Shown here: piece after piece, positions 34,789 to 43,930 of the stretch | Layout of the letters: the number at the start of each line of letters is the position of its first letter | How positions within the stretch are numbered: position 1 is the stretch's first letter | NCBI GenBank assembly: GCA_039811225.1 | Contig: JBDHYG010000010.1 | Span: forward strand, 1 to 64,000 | Length of the DNA stretch: 64,000 nucleotides | DNA from: JAFDXJ01 sp039811225 | Lineage (GTDB): Bacteria > Bacteroidota > Bacteroidia > Chitinophagales > Chitinophagaceae | Direction: 5' to 3' | Notes under the pieces: generated by a model | Databases searched by the model: none | What the model was told of the DNA's origin: nothing | Seen by the model: only the letters and a program-made list of their open reading frames with translations | Program-made: the position numbers and the translations under genes

Positions 34789-35967
34789 TTAAGCCAGGTT
34801 TTCAATAATCCCGGCAATACCCTGGCCGCCGCCGACACAGGCTGTAACCATACCATATTTTTTATGTAATCTTTTGAGGTCTCCAAGAATTTGAACAGTC
34901 AGCTTGCAACCGGTACAGCCCAGTGGGTGTCCCAATGCAATCGCTCCGCCATTAATATTTACAATGTCGGGGTTTAAGCCCAATTCCCGGATGACAGCAA
35001 TGGATTGGGAAGCAAATGCTTCATTCAGTTCAATGAGGTCGATATCTTTCAATTGCATGCCCGCTTGTTTCAACACTTTTGGTACAGCAGCAACAGGGCC
35101 CATTCCCATAATGCGTGGTTCTACACCGGCAACTGCTGCATTGACCAGGCGGCCGATAGGTTTTAGCTGGAGTTCCTGCATCATTTTTTCACTCATCACA
35201 ATGACAAAAGCAGCGCCATCACTGGTTTGGGAAGAATTACCGGCAGTTACGCTACCCCCCTGGGCAAATACAGGTTTTAGTTTTGCCAGCGCTTCCAATG
35301 TCGTATCAGCGCGAACGCCTTCATCAGTATCCACTACATAAGAGCGACTCTTCTTTTTATTTTTTTCATCCACATATACTTCTTCCACGGTGATGGGTAA
35401 AATACCTGGTTTGAAATGCCCTTGATCTATGGCTTGTTTGGCTTTTTGATGTGATTTCAACGCAAAGGCATCCTGTTCTTCGCGACTCACGGAAAACTCT
35501 TTGGCTACGGCTTCTGCTGTTAAACCCATACTAAGGTAATAATCCGGATCATCCTTGGCAATACTATAGGCCGGAACTGGTTTCCAGCCTGCAGTAGGTA
35601 CCAGGCTCATGCTTTCTGTACCGCCGGCAATGATGCAATCGGCCATGCCACAACGAATTTTTGCGGTGGCCATCGCAATGCTTTCAAGCCCACTTGCGCA
35701 ATAACGATTTATAGTAATGCCGGCGACATCTTTACCCAATGCACGGGCAGCAATGATACGGCCAAATTGCAAACCCTGTTCTGCTTCCGGTACGGCATTC
35801 CCCACAATTACATCATCCACACGACTGGCTTCCAGGGAAGGTACAGAGGCCAGTAAGCCCTGGATTACCGTGATAGCCAGATCATCGGGGCGATAGAAAC
35901 GAAAAACACCTTTTTTACTTTTACCCACTGCCGTGCGGTATCCGGCTACGATATATGCTTCCTGCAT
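34789..35967 (-). CDS. Acetyl-CoA C-acyltransferase (thiolase)
   Basis: 392 residues, full-length thiolase with both cysteines and the His: nucleophile C90 in NRYCASGLESIAMA, H347 in GGAIALGHPLGCTG, and C377 in VTACVGGGQG. It catalyses reversible thiolysis of 3-ketoacyl-CoA or its condensation; whether it is degradative (FadA type) or biosynthetic (AtoB type) is not certain from sequence. Promoter element at 35987-35994. It precedes the acyl-CoA ligase, supporting fatty-acid metabolism. Confidence 0.95.
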   Translation of the reverse strand: MQEAYIVAGYRTAVGKSKKGVFRFYRPDDLAITVIQGLLASVPSLEASRVDDVIVGNAVPEAEQGLQFGRIIAARALGKDVAGITINRYCASGLESIAMATAKIRCGMADCIIAGGTESMSLVPTAGWKPVPAYSIAKDDPDYYLSMGLTAEAVAKEFSVSREEQDAFALKSHQKAKQAIDQGHFKPGILPITVEEVYVDEKNKKKSRSYVVDTDEGVRADTTLEALAKLKPVFAQGGSVTAGNSSQTSDGAAFVIVMSEKMMQELQLKPIGRLVNAAVAGVEPRIMGMGPVAAVPKVLKQAGMQLKDIDLIELNEAFASQSIAVIRELGLNPDIVNINGGAIALGHPLGCTGCKLTVQILGDLKRLHKKYGMVTACVGGGQGIAGIIENLA

Positions 35968-35986
35968 AAATTTTATTTTTAGATGC

Positions 35987-35994
35987 CAAATTTA
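35987..35994 (-). promoter_or_regulatory. -7 promoter element of the thiolase gene
   Basis: Minus-strand TAAATTTG matches TAnnTTTG and lies 19 bp before the ATG at 35967. Confidence 0.55.
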
Positions 35995-36048
35995 CAATAA
36001 TCTTAGTATGGCTCACAATAGCGGAAAATAAGTTTTTGTTAAGCCAGC

Positions 36049-36456
36049 TCAATCTTCCTTTGATGGTATCCAACGACGCTGTTGTTTCAAATCTGCCCGA
36101 TGTTTTTTTGCTTTTATTCTTTTTTCTTTTGCTGCTTTATTTGGATGCGTGGCTATGCGTGCTTTCTTAGTTTGTAAAGCCTGTTCAAGAATCATATTCA
36201 TTTTCTCAATGACTTTTTCTTTATTCCCGATTTGAGTTCTGTCGGTTTGTGACTTTACGATCAGGTATCCTTCCTTTGAAATCTTCGCATGTAACTTCTG
36301 GATGATAATTTCTTTTTCTTCATTGGAAAAAAATGCTGAATCCCGGATTGCCCATTTACCCATGACCATTGTTTCTACTTTATTCACATGTTGGCCACCT
36401 TTACCGCCACTGCGGGCGGTTTGAAAATTTATTTCGCCTGATATATCTATCTTCAT
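36049..36456 (-). CDS. arfB: Alternative ribosome-rescue factor, peptidyl-tRNA hydrolase (ArfB/YaeJ)
   Basis: 135 residues. The GGQ catalytic loop is at 20-22 in ARSGGKGGQHVNKVET, and the C-terminus is a basic tail (KKARIATHPNKAAKEKRIKA...RW) that enters the empty mRNA channel. It has no stop-codon-recognition domain. It hydrolyses peptidyl-tRNA on stalled ribosomes. It is divergent from dtd with only 20 bp between start codons, so their promoters must overlap the opposite gene. No tmRNA gene is in the window. Confidence 0.94.
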   Translation of the reverse strand: MKIDISGEINFQTARSGGKGGQHVNKVETMVMGKWAIRDSAFFSNEEKEIIIQKLHAKISKEGYLIVKSQTDRTQIGNKEKVIEKMNMILEQALQTKKARIATHPNKAAKEKRIKAKKHRADLKQQRRWIPSKED

Positions 36457-36476
36457 TCGATAAAAATAAGACAGAG

Positions 36477-36929
36477 ATGCGTCTCGTGGTACAAAGAGTA
36501 AAAAAAGCAGAAGTGCAGGTTGCTGGTAACATAACCGGAAAGATCGCCACCGGTTTATTGGTTTTTGTTGGCATTGAAAATGAAGATCAGCAGGAAGATA
36601 TTGATTGGCTGTGTAGTAAAATTTGTCAGCTCCGGATTTTTGATGATGCGGCCGGGGTAATGAATGTGAGTGTCAAAGAAGTAGATGGCGATGTGCTGGT
36701 CATTAGCCAGTTTACCTTGCATGCAGCGATTAAAAAAGGAAACAGGCCTTCCTATATCAAAGCGGCCAAACCTGATATTGCCGTGCCCCTTTATCATGCA
36801 TTTATTGAAAGTTTGCAACGGCAGTTGGGAAAGCCTGTACAAACCGGCATCTTCGGGGCAGACATGCAGGTGATGCTGCAAAATGATGGCCCTGTCACCA
36901 TTTGGATGGATTCAAAAAATCGAGTTTAA
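36477..36929 (+). CDS. dtd: D-aminoacyl-tRNA deacylase
   Basis: 150 residues from the ATG at 36477 (MRLVVQRVKKAEVQV). The open frame extends to 36369 but that part overlaps arfB and is not DTD-like. DTD motifs are SQFTLHA (about residue 77-83) and the cis-Pro GPVTIW near the C-terminus, with NRPSYIKAAKP between them. It removes D-amino acids, and glycine from tRNA-Ala, mischarged on tRNA. It is followed by a MazG-like gene 15 bp downstream. Confidence 0.95.
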   Translation: MRLVVQRVKKAEVQVAGNITGKIATGLLVFVGIENEDQQEDIDWLCSKICQLRIFDDAAGVMNVSVKEVDGDVLVISQFTLHAAIKKGNRPSYIKAAKPDIAVPLYHAFIESLQRQLGKPVQTGIFGADMQVMLQNDGPVTIWMDSKNRV

Positions 36930-36944
36930 AAAAATCAAAACATA

Positions 36945-37313
36945 ATGACAATGACATTCAAAGAAGCGCAGGAAAAAGTAGATCATTGGATAAAAAATAC
37001 CGGTGTACGTTATTTTAATGAGCTGACTAACCTGGGAATTTTACAGGAAGAAACCGGCGAACTGGCGCGCCTGGTCGTGCGGCTTTATGGGGAACAAAGT
37101 TTTAAGAAATCGGAACAACCGGATTCTGCTGCGGCCGGGAAAGATATGCTGGCCGATGAAATGGCCGATGTATTATGGGTGATCATTTGCCTGGCCAATC
37201 AAATGGGTATAGACCTGGAAGATGCATTTCAAAAAAACCTGGCTAAAAAGGAAACACGTGATGCACACCGGCATCAAAACAATGAGAAATTAATTACCCG
37301 GCATAAAAAGTAG
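36945..37313 (+). CDS. MazG-like nucleotide pyrophosphohydrolase
   Basis: 122-residue all-alpha protein of the MazG/RS21-C6 group. The EExxE helix is GILQEETGELARLVVRL, and the second metal-binding helix is MLADEMADVLWVIICLANQ. A single domain suggests a dimer that cleaves (d)NTPs to monophosphates and pyrophosphate. ATG codons at 36945 and 36951 are both possible. Cotranscribed with dtd by the 15-bp spacing. The role may be removal of non-canonical nucleotides. Confidence 0.85.
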   Translation: MTMTFKEAQEKVDHWIKNTGVRYFNELTNLGILQEETGELARLVVRLYGEQSFKKSEQPDSAAAGKDMLADEMADVLWVIICLANQMGIDLEDAFQKNLAKKETRDAHRHQNNEKLITRHKK

Positions 37314-37452
37314 GAAGGATATTTATCATCTGTACACTTTTTCTACAATCTCATTTTTCATTTTGTGGATGAAAAAATAAATATGGAATTGCGTTTTGTG
37401 ATAAAAGCAATGTAGAATTAATACTATTTTTCTGGAAAATAAAAAAAAGAAA

Positions 37453-37488
37453 TTTTAACAGGAAAACATTAATTTCCCTGTTGTAAAA
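37453..37488. repeat. Imperfect inverted repeat upstream of the M4 protease
   Basis: TTTTAACAGGAAA (37453-37465) and TTTCCCTGTTGTAAAA (37473-37488) are complementary apart from two single-base bulges, around a 7-nt centre. It ends 26 bp before the ATG at 37515, where a leader hairpin or operator would sit. Confidence 0.45.
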
Positions 37489-37514
37489 TTATTTGTTCAT
37501 CAAACGCTGTAACT

Positions 37515-40172
37515 ATGAAAAAGATGCTACTTATTTTATCCGTATTCATGTTGGCCACTGTTTCCCGGGGCCAATCATTAAATCCACTTATAAAAGATAA
37601 CAAAGGTCTCAGTAAGTTTTTTGTTAGCATGAAAACGGATCAGCAGGTTGCCTTTAATGCTGCGGAACGAAATAAACTAATTGGCCTGGAAGCACCGGCA
37701 GACCTACGCCTGGTCCAAAGTTTTACAGATAAGTTGGGCTATAAACATTATAAATACCAGCAAACCTGGAAAGGGCTTCCTGTGGAAGGCGCTATATTTA
37801 GTTTTCATGTAAGAGATAACAAAATTTATGCAGTGAATGGTCAAATTATTTTGGATACAAAACAAATGCCTACCCAATCTGAAAAACCGGCCATTGATGT
37901 ATCCACCGCCATACAACAAGCCATGACTGCTTCCAAGGCGACAAAATTTGCCTGGCAGGATGAAGAAATGGAAGCGAAAATCAAAAAGGAAAAAGGAAAT
38001 ACCACTGCCAGTTATAAACCCCAGGCAAAGCTGGTATGGTACTGTAATGGGGAATCGCTGGATCCGGCAATGTTGCGCCTGGCTTATAAAATAAATGTTT
38101 ACAGTGTACAACCTTTAGCCAATGCGGATTATTATATTGATGCACAAACGGGCACCTTTATTAGTAAAGACGATAAGATACATTTTACCGATGCGGTAGG
38201 AACGGCGCAAACGGCTTATAGTGGTGTGCAAACGATACATAGTGATTTTACAGGTGGAGTATATCATTTGCGGGATTATACCAAAGGCAATGGGGTTATT
38301 ACATTACACGGGGAGACCGGGCAAAAAGGAAATGATTATGTAAGCAATTCTTCGAATTGGAGTTTTTCGAACGAGGACAAAGCCGCCCTGGATGCACATT
38401 TTGGTGTTTCAGCGAGTTGGCAGTTTTATAATGATGTGTTTGGTAGAAACAGTTATGATGGCAATGGCGCCGCGATATATAGTTATGTAAATGTACCGAA
38501 TTTCGTAGATGATGCTTATTGGGATGGAACCGCTATCAACTTTTGCAAGCGATCCAATGGTGCGCTTGGAGGAGTAACCGCTATAGATGTTGCCGGGCAC
38601 GAGTTGACGCATGGGGTGACTGAACATACAAGTGGCCTGAAATATAGAAGAGAATCAGGGGGAATAAATGAAAGCCTGAGTGATATCATGGGAAAAGTTA
38701 TACAGTTTTATACCAAACCCAACGATATAAACTGGGTGATCAGTAATGATATGAACTGGGCCATCCGGAATATGGCCAATCCCAAGGAATTTAAACAACC
38801 GGATACATATAAAGGAACGTATTGGGTGGAAAGATCAGATCCGCATTTATTAAGTGGGGTCGGTAACTATATGTTTTATTTATTAACGGATGGTGGCAGC
38901 GGTACGAATGACCGGGGAATGAATTATAACGTAAATGGTATAGGCATAGAAAAAGCAAGAGCCATCGTTTACAGGAGCAACCTGCTCTATTTAACACCCA
39001 CCTCCACCTATTATAACTGGCGGTTAGCCTGTGAGCAGGCGGCTATGGACCTGTATGGCAATAATAATGAATATACACAGGTAATGAATGCCTGGGATGC
39101 TGTAGGGGTAGATTCGCTGAGTAGTATTTATTGTTTTGGTCCTATTAGCTTTGAAGATTCTTTGGTTTATCCATTTAAAGCTTTGGTGCATTGGGAACAA
39201 TATGAACATCGTGCAGAATCTTTCCAGTTAAAGTGGCGGGAATTAGGAACCGGTATACCATGGAATATTGTCACTGGGATTACAGATTCCAGTTATTTAA
39301 TCAGAAACCTGAAACCTTACACTTTTTATGAAATGAAAGTAGCATCCGTTTGCCCTGGCAATATAGTGAGTGAAATACAACCCTATTGGACTTTTGAGAC
39401 TCAAACACTCGGCGGATATTGTGTACCTGATATGGTAGGAAGTAATATGAGCTCATTTATCAATAGTGTTAGCCTGAATGGCATAACAAATACCAGCGGA
39501 CAGGGCAATGATGGTAATATCCCCTCATATCAAAATTTTATAAAAACAATTTTTCCATTAAATAAGAATAACTCATATACAATAGAAGTTCAACCGGGTT
39601 TTAATTGGCCTCCGCAAGAAGTAACGATGAGTGTGTATATTGATTATAATAAAAACAGGCAATTAGATGACCCGGGTGAATTAGTGGGCAGGGTTAAATC
39701 TCCAAATGGTGCTACTGTATCCATTCCATTCACAGTTCCTAATACGGCGCGCAACGGCCTATCCCGTTTGCGGGTGATTTTAGAAGAATCATTTTTTGCA
39801 TATGATAAACCCTGCCTGCAAGCAAATGGTGAAACGGAAGATTATAGCATTTTCATTTCCCCCACTTCTTCCGCAAATTTCTCTTCTTCACATCCTGCAT
39901 TGGAAGGCGGATCACAAGACCTGCGTATCATGCCTAACCCGGTTAACAATACTGCCGTATTAAGTTATACACTGGTAAGCGGCGGCCAGGTAGAACTACA
40001 GATTACAGATTATTTAGGCAGGAAGATCAGGCAAATCAACCTGGGCAACCAGGTAAAAGGTAACCACCAGGCAACCATTTCAACCGAACAAATGATTTCC
40101 GGGAATTACCAGGTGCAGGTATGGAAAGATGGAGGTATAATGGGTAATATTAAAATGGTGGTGATTAAATAA
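37515..40172 (+). CDS. Secreted M4 (thermolysin-like) metalloprotease with T9SS domain
   Basis: 885 residues. Signal peptide to about residue 20, then an FTP/PepSY-type propeptide to ~220. The catalytic domain contains HELTH at 362-366 and the third zinc ligand E386 in GGINESLSD, all intact. A fibronectin-like domain follows (~545-630, ALVHWEQYEHRAESFQLKW), then a GEVED-type domain (YIDYNKNRQLDDPGELVG), and a C-terminal T9SS sorting domain (LRIMPNPVNNTAVLSYTLV to the end). It should be exported and activated outside the cell. Single gene with a strong terminator at 40195. Confidence 0.95.
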   Translation: MKKMLLILSVFMLATVSRGQSLNPLIKDNKGLSKFFVSMKTDQQVAFNAAERNKLIGLEAPADLRLVQSFTDKLGYKHYKYQQTWKGLPVEGAIFSFHVRDNKIYAVNGQIILDTKQMPTQSEKPAIDVSTAIQQAMTASKATKFAWQDEEMEAKIKKEKGNTTASYKPQAKLVWYCNGESLDPAMLRLAYKINVYSVQPLANADYYIDAQTGTFISKDDKIHFTDAVGTAQTAYSGVQTIHSDFTGGVYHLRDYTKGNGVITLHGETGQKGNDYVSNSSNWSFSNEDKAALDAHFGVSASWQFYNDVFGRNSYDGNGAAIYSYVNVPNFVDDAYWDGTAINFCKRSNGALGGVTAIDVAGHELTHGVTEHTSGLKYRRESGGINESLSDIMGKVIQFYTKPNDINWVISNDMNWAIRNMANPKEFKQPDTYKGTYWVERSDPHLLSGVGNYMFYLLTDGGSGTNDRGMNYNVNGIGIEKARAIVYRSNLLYLTPTSTYYNWRLACEQAAMDLYGNNNEYTQVMNAWDAVGVDSLSSIYCFGPISFEDSLVYPFKALVHWEQYEHRAESFQLKWRELGTGIPWNIVTGITDSSYLIRNLKPYTFYEMKVASVCPGNIVSEIQPYWTFETQTLGGYCVPDMVGSNMSSFINSVSLNGITNTSGQGNDGNIPSYQNFIKTIFPLNKNNSYTIEVQPGFNWPPQEVTMSVYIDYNKNRQLDDPGELVGRVKSPNGATVSIPFTVPNTARNGLSRLRVILEESFFAYDKPCLQANGETEDYSIFISPTSSANFSSSHPALEGGSQDLRIMPNPVNNTAVLSYTLVSGGQVELQITDYLGRKIRQINLGNQVKGNHQATISTEQMISGNYQVQVWKDGGIMGNIKMVVIK

Positions 40173-40194
40173 CTCTTATAAATAAAACATGGAT

Positions 40195-40231
40195 GACTGC
40201 ATCAAATTGATTTTTGATGCAGTCTTCTTTT
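40195..40231 (+). terminator. Intrinsic terminator after the M4 protease
   Basis: A perfect 12-bp stem GACTGCATCAAA/TTTGATGCAGTC with a 6-nt loop, followed by TTCTTTT. Confidence 0.9.
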
Positions 40232-40309
40232 ATGATTTTCTGCACTGGATTATGGGATGGATTTCTTTATCTGTTTCGGGAGAAAAAAACTATTTCTATT
40301 CCTGAAAAT

Positions 40310-40369
40310 TGTAAATAATGGTTTAAAAAATTTTACCCGTTTTATTACCAAGAAAAATCATTATTTACA
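40310..40369. repeat. Perfect 11-bp inverted repeat between M4 protease and cupin genes
   Basis: TGTAAATAATG at 40310-40320 and CATTATTTACA at 40359-40369 are perfectly complementary across 38 bp. It lies 41 bp past the cupin stop codon on the minus strand. Role unknown; it could be a weak terminator or a binding site. Confidence 0.5.
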
Positions 40370-40409
40370 GTGCACTCATTTTTTAAATAGATACCAATAA
40401 GTGTAGAAA

Positions 40410-40952
40410 TTAGAACTTTACATACTTTTTAAGTAAAGCCTGATCAATTCCTTTTTGTTTAGCCTTCGTTGCACGTTTGCGCAGGATAAATTCAAAAACA
40501 CTCATCCAGCCGGGTAAATTACTTTCACTTAGTTCAAATAACCAGGCGAGTGCATATTTATCTTTCGGAAAACCATTTGGCTTGCAAAGACCATCCGTCG
40601 CTAAGCCATATCCAATTTGCAGGGATTGCTCAAAGCCCCGACATGCCGGCCTAATTTCAACCCTGAATTTACATGGCTTGCCACTTCTGTTTCTAAACAA
40701 GTGATTGACATTAGCCTGTGCAGTAGCAGTCTCGCCAGGTTGTAACGTGTAAAGCTTTTTGCCTAAGATTACCTGTACTTCACCCTCAAGGCTATCAAAT
40801 TTTTCACTATATGTTTTATGATAATGTAGCCCTACGCCACCACCATCTGCCAGTTCTACTTCTACTAAAGTATAAGCGCCGTTGGTATCTTCTGCTGTTT
40901 TCAAAAACACAACGGTATCTTTCTGTATGGGATTTGTTATTTTTCTTTCCAT
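40410..40952 (-). CDS. Cupin-domain protein (180 aa)
   Basis: A single cupin fold: GLHYHKTYSEKFDSLEGEVQ carries two metal-binding His and the Glu of motif 1, and the second motif is near ATAQANVNHLFRNRSGKPC with a further His. The C-terminal ~70 residues form an extra helical part (WLFELSESNLPGWMSVFEFILRKRATK). No signal peptide. Cupins cover many enzymes and sensors, so the substrate is not assigned. Single gene; the 289 bp upstream (40953-41241) holds no other gene that I can support. Confidence 0.85.
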   Translation of the reverse strand: MERKITNPIQKDTVVFLKTAEDTNGAYTLVEVELADGGGVGLHYHKTYSEKFDSLEGEVQVILGKKLYTLQPGETATAQANVNHLFRNRSGKPCKFRVEIRPACRGFEQSLQIGYGLATDGLCKPNGFPKDKYALAWLFELSESNLPGWMSVFEFILRKRATKAKQKGIDQALLKKYVKF

Positions 40953-41241
40953 AATAGGGTATTTACGTAAGAAAAGAAGTTTCGGATTTTAATTATGGCT
41001 GATCATATAGCCTGTAATGGTATGTAAAGATTCGAAAGCTACACAAAATTATGCTATGTATGCTGCATTGGAGCATTTGTAAGTACAATGAAAAGTTTGC
41101 CAGCATTTTTATGCAAATTTTTTCTCACAGAAAAGCACAACTTATAAGCGTCCCAATTATTCGGTGAATTCGTTTCGGGTTAAAAAGGACAGAAGCAGTA
41201 ACTGAATGAATTATCGAGTTATTGGATAAACTTATACCCGA

Positions 41242-42420
41242 TTATTTTCGTCTTTGCTGGTTTTTGGGGGGATGATTATGGTTATTCCTGTTTTGCCGGT
41301 TTTTTTTCTGCTCTTTTTTCTTTGGGGAATTTTTTTGTAAACTCTTGAGGCTGATTTGACCGACTACATCCACAAAATCATGTTTTTCTTCTTCGGTATT
41401 TTTAGCGATACGGAGTTCAATTGGTTTTAATTCAGTGGCTTTAATATTTTTTGAATTCAATTTTTTTATTTCAATCACGCGTTCAATACTCAGTGGATAA
41501 TGGATTGCACTTTGTGGTAATGTGTACCACATAAGGTTTTTGAAAATATCTTTTTTAACTAAAACGGCATTCCCCATTTCTGTGTATAAGGTTTCCGCAT
41601 CATCGGGGAAATGTTGTAAGGCATCCAGGTAGGTATCCAACTCGTAATTCAGGCAACATTTCAGGCGGCCACATTGTCCACTGAGTTTTGCCTGGTTAAT
41701 AGATAAATTCTGGTACCTGGCTGCAGTGGTCGTTACACTTTTGAAATCGGTGAGCCAGGTACTGCAACAAAGTTCACGTCCGCAACTGCCGATGCCGCCC
41801 ACTTTTCCGGCTTCCTGCCGGATACCAATTTGTCGCATTTCTACTTTTACTTTGAAGATAGACGCGAGTTCTTTAATTAATTCCCTAAAATCAACCCGGT
41901 CATCTGCTGTATAAAAAAAGGTGGCTTTTTTGCCATCGGCCTGGATTTCTACTTCACTTAATTTCATTTCCAGTTTAAACCGGTTGATAATAGCCCGGCT
42001 CCGGATGAGCGCTTCCTGTTCCCGTTCTTTGTTTTGAAAATACAGGTCCATATCCCGTTCCGTACTGCGTCGTAATATTTTTTTAAAATCCGGGTTATTT
42101 TCAGAAAGGCCTTTCTTTTTTAATTGTAAACGTACCAATTCGCCACTCAGGCTTACCTTGCCCACATCTATACCACTGACCCCTTCGACCGTGATATATT
42201 CACCTTTCTCAAAATATTGCAGGGTATTATTACGGTAAAATTCTTTCCGGCTTCCTTTTTGAAAACTTACTTCCACGATTTTACAGGAACTCTGCATATC
42301 ACTAAAAGGCAGGTTGAGCAGCCAATCATGTGTATTCAGGCGATTACAGGCGCCGGTATTACAGTCGCCATTGCTTTTACATCCATTGGGTACACCGGTG
42401 CCACAAGTTCCACATCCCAT
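41242..42420 (-). CDS. ricT: PSP1/RicT-family Fe-S protein
   Basis: 392 residues. The PSP1 core has ADDRVDFRELIKELASIF, VGGIGSCGRELCCSTWL and SGQCGRLKCCLNYE, where RicT of Bacillus binds [4Fe-4S] clusters with its partners. This protein has an extra N-terminal cysteine cluster (C3, C6, C14, C20, C25) not in the usual core and a very basic Lys/Asn/Gln-rich C-terminus. In Bacillus RicT works with RicA and RicF in RNA maturation through RNase Y; whether that holds in Bacteroidota is unknown. Downstream of holB, a frequent pairing in this phylum. Confidence 0.85.
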   Translation of the reverse strand: MGCGTCGTGVPNGCKSNGDCNTGACNRLNTHDWLLNLPFSDMQSSCKIVEVSFQKGSRKEFYRNNTLQYFEKGEYITVEGVSGIDVGKVSLSGELVRLQLKKKGLSENNPDFKKILRRSTERDMDLYFQNKEREQEALIRSRAIINRFKLEMKLSEVEIQADGKKATFFYTADDRVDFRELIKELASIFKVKVEMRQIGIRQEAGKVGGIGSCGRELCCSTWLTDFKSVTTTAARYQNLSINQAKLSGQCGRLKCCLNYELDTYLDALQHFPDDAETLYTEMGNAVLVKKDIFKNLMWYTLPQSAIHYPLSIERVIEIKKLNSKNIKATELKPIELRIAKNTEEEKHDFVDVVGQISLKSLQKNSPKKKEQKKNRQNRNNHNHPPKNQQRRK

Positions 42421-42685
42421 ATCCTATGATTTATAATGGTCAAATTATTAGTGAAAATAAATGTGGCAAAAACAAGAGGAAAGATTACAATACACGAGTT
42501 AAACCGTACTGCCTGCAAAGACAGGAAGATACATCTGATAAAAATGCCTGCATGAATGATTACTTTTATGCAAAAGAAAAATCGGCATGTGTCTTACTAT
42601 TTCGAATGAATTATATGTATCATGACTCTTTCCGGGTATCCTTTTCACACACATTCTCTTCACATAGCCGGTTTATTTTCCCCGG

Positions 42686-43891
42686 CTATGTTGTCAAAAT
42701 TAGGGTTTTCTGTTGAATGATATGATACAACTTGATGGAGAGGGCATGGAACAATAATTTAGCGTTTGCATTACGCTCTATAAAATAGATAGCATCAGTG
42801 AGTTCTTGTGCAATGGCTTCCAATTGGGAAGGGCCTGCTACTTTTCGCAACCTTTTGGCAAAATTCAGTTCCTTTTCCGAAGCCTTGATATTTTCCGGGG
42901 CCATATAGGAAGTCCGTATGCTGATCTCGCAGAGATGTAAAAAGTATCGAAGAAACTGTTTTTGTTTTTCCCTTCCCAGTTTATTGATATCTTCTATCCA
43001 TTTCAGTTGTTCGCTTAAGAAGCGCTTAATGATCATGTTTAGCCATTGCCCCAAAATAGCCTGCCAGTCTTCTTCTGCCTGATGGATCATTTGCATAGCC
43101 TCACGGTAGTTCCCCGCAGCAATGCCGGCTACCTGCTCGGCTGTTTCTTTCGATACAGATAGTTTTGAAATCAAATGATGTATCAGGCCTGCCGTATCCA
43201 TAGCAGGAATTTGAATAAGCTGGCAACGACTGACAATAGTTGGTAAGACCTGTTCGGTGCTTTCACTCACCAGTATAAACAATGTATCGGCGGGTGGTTC
43301 TTCAATTAGTTTTAAAAGTTTATTGCCTTCTTTGCCCAGGTATTCCGGCATCCATAGCAGCAGGATTTTCATCCCTCCTTCAAAACTTTTCAGGCTCAAT
43401 TTTCGAATGATGTCATTACATTCTTCTGCAGTAATATTTCCCTGATGGTTTTCAGCACCAATGAATAGTAGCCAATCAAAGACATTTCCATAGGGATTTT
43501 CAGCCAGGAAATTGCGCCATTCTTTCCCATATTGAGCACTGGTAGGTTTGGTACCTTTCCGGGTTATAACAGGATAGGAGAAATGTATATCCGGATGAAT
43601 AAATTGTTGGGCACGTGTACACGCAGGGCATTCTCCACAGGCATCATCCCGGAATATCCCTGTTTTCTGCGCATCAAGTACGGCATCATCAAATAGGGAA
43701 GGGCCAGGTTGTGGTGGAGTGCCATGTGTTTTTTCGCAAACCAGGTATTGTGCAAAAGCCAATGCCAGGGGCAAAGCACCGACTCCTTCTTTTGATAAAA
43801 ATAAGAGGGCATGGCTCAGCCTGTTATTATCTGCTAATTCCCGGAGTTTTTTCGCTGTTTCCTGATGGCCGGGTATATCTTGAAATCGCAT
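42686..43891 (-). CDS. holB: DNA polymerase III clamp-loader subunit delta prime
   Basis: 401 residues, longer than the usual ~330. The RFC-like AAA+ domain begins IPGHQETAKKLRELADNNRLSHALLF; a degenerate, non-ATP-binding P-loop (KEGVGALPLALAF) replaces Walker A. Four cysteines (DDACGECPACTRAQ) form the zinc module, followed by KLLKLIEEPPADTLFIL and the SRC motif VSRCQLIQIP. It is part of the clamp loader and contacts single-strand DNA and tau/gamma. A promoter element is at 43904-43911, 12 bp before the start. Confidence 0.94.
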   Translation of the reverse strand: MRFQDIPGHQETAKKLRELADNNRLSHALLFLSKEGVGALPLALAFAQYLVCEKTHGTPPQPGPSLFDDAVLDAQKTGIFRDDACGECPACTRAQQFIHPDIHFSYPVITRKGTKPTSAQYGKEWRNFLAENPYGNVFDWLLFIGAENHQGNITAEECNDIIRKLSLKSFEGGMKILLLWMPEYLGKEGNKLLKLIEEPPADTLFILVSESTEQVLPTIVSRCQLIQIPAMDTAGLIHHLISKLSVSKETAEQVAGIAAGNYREAMQMIHQAEEDWQAILGQWLNMIIKRFLSEQLKWIEDINKLGREKQKQFLRYFLHLCEISIRTSYMAPENIKASEKELNFAKRLRKVAGPSQLEAIAQELTDAIYFIERNANAKLLFHALSIKLYHIIQQKTLILTT

Positions 43892-43903
43892 AAGTGATAC
43901 CTA

Positions 43904-43911
43904 CAAAGATA
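43904..43911 (-). promoter_or_regulatory. -7 promoter element of holB
   Basis: Minus-strand TATCTTTG matches TAnnTTTG and lies 12 bp before the holB start codon, between it and the glutathione peroxidase gene. Confidence 0.55.
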
Positions 43912-43930
43912 ATCGAGCAAAGAAAAGATA

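Noticed and set aside
36369..36476. Upstream extension of dtd
   Set aside because: It overlaps arfB and adds residues not seen in DTD proteins; the ATG at 36477 gives the exact family start.
42663..42690. 9-bp hairpin overlapping the holB stop codon as a terminator
   Set aside because: The stem CATAGCCGG/CCGGCTATG is perfect but is not followed by a T-run on the minus strand and overlaps the coding end, so I do not call it an intrinsic terminator.
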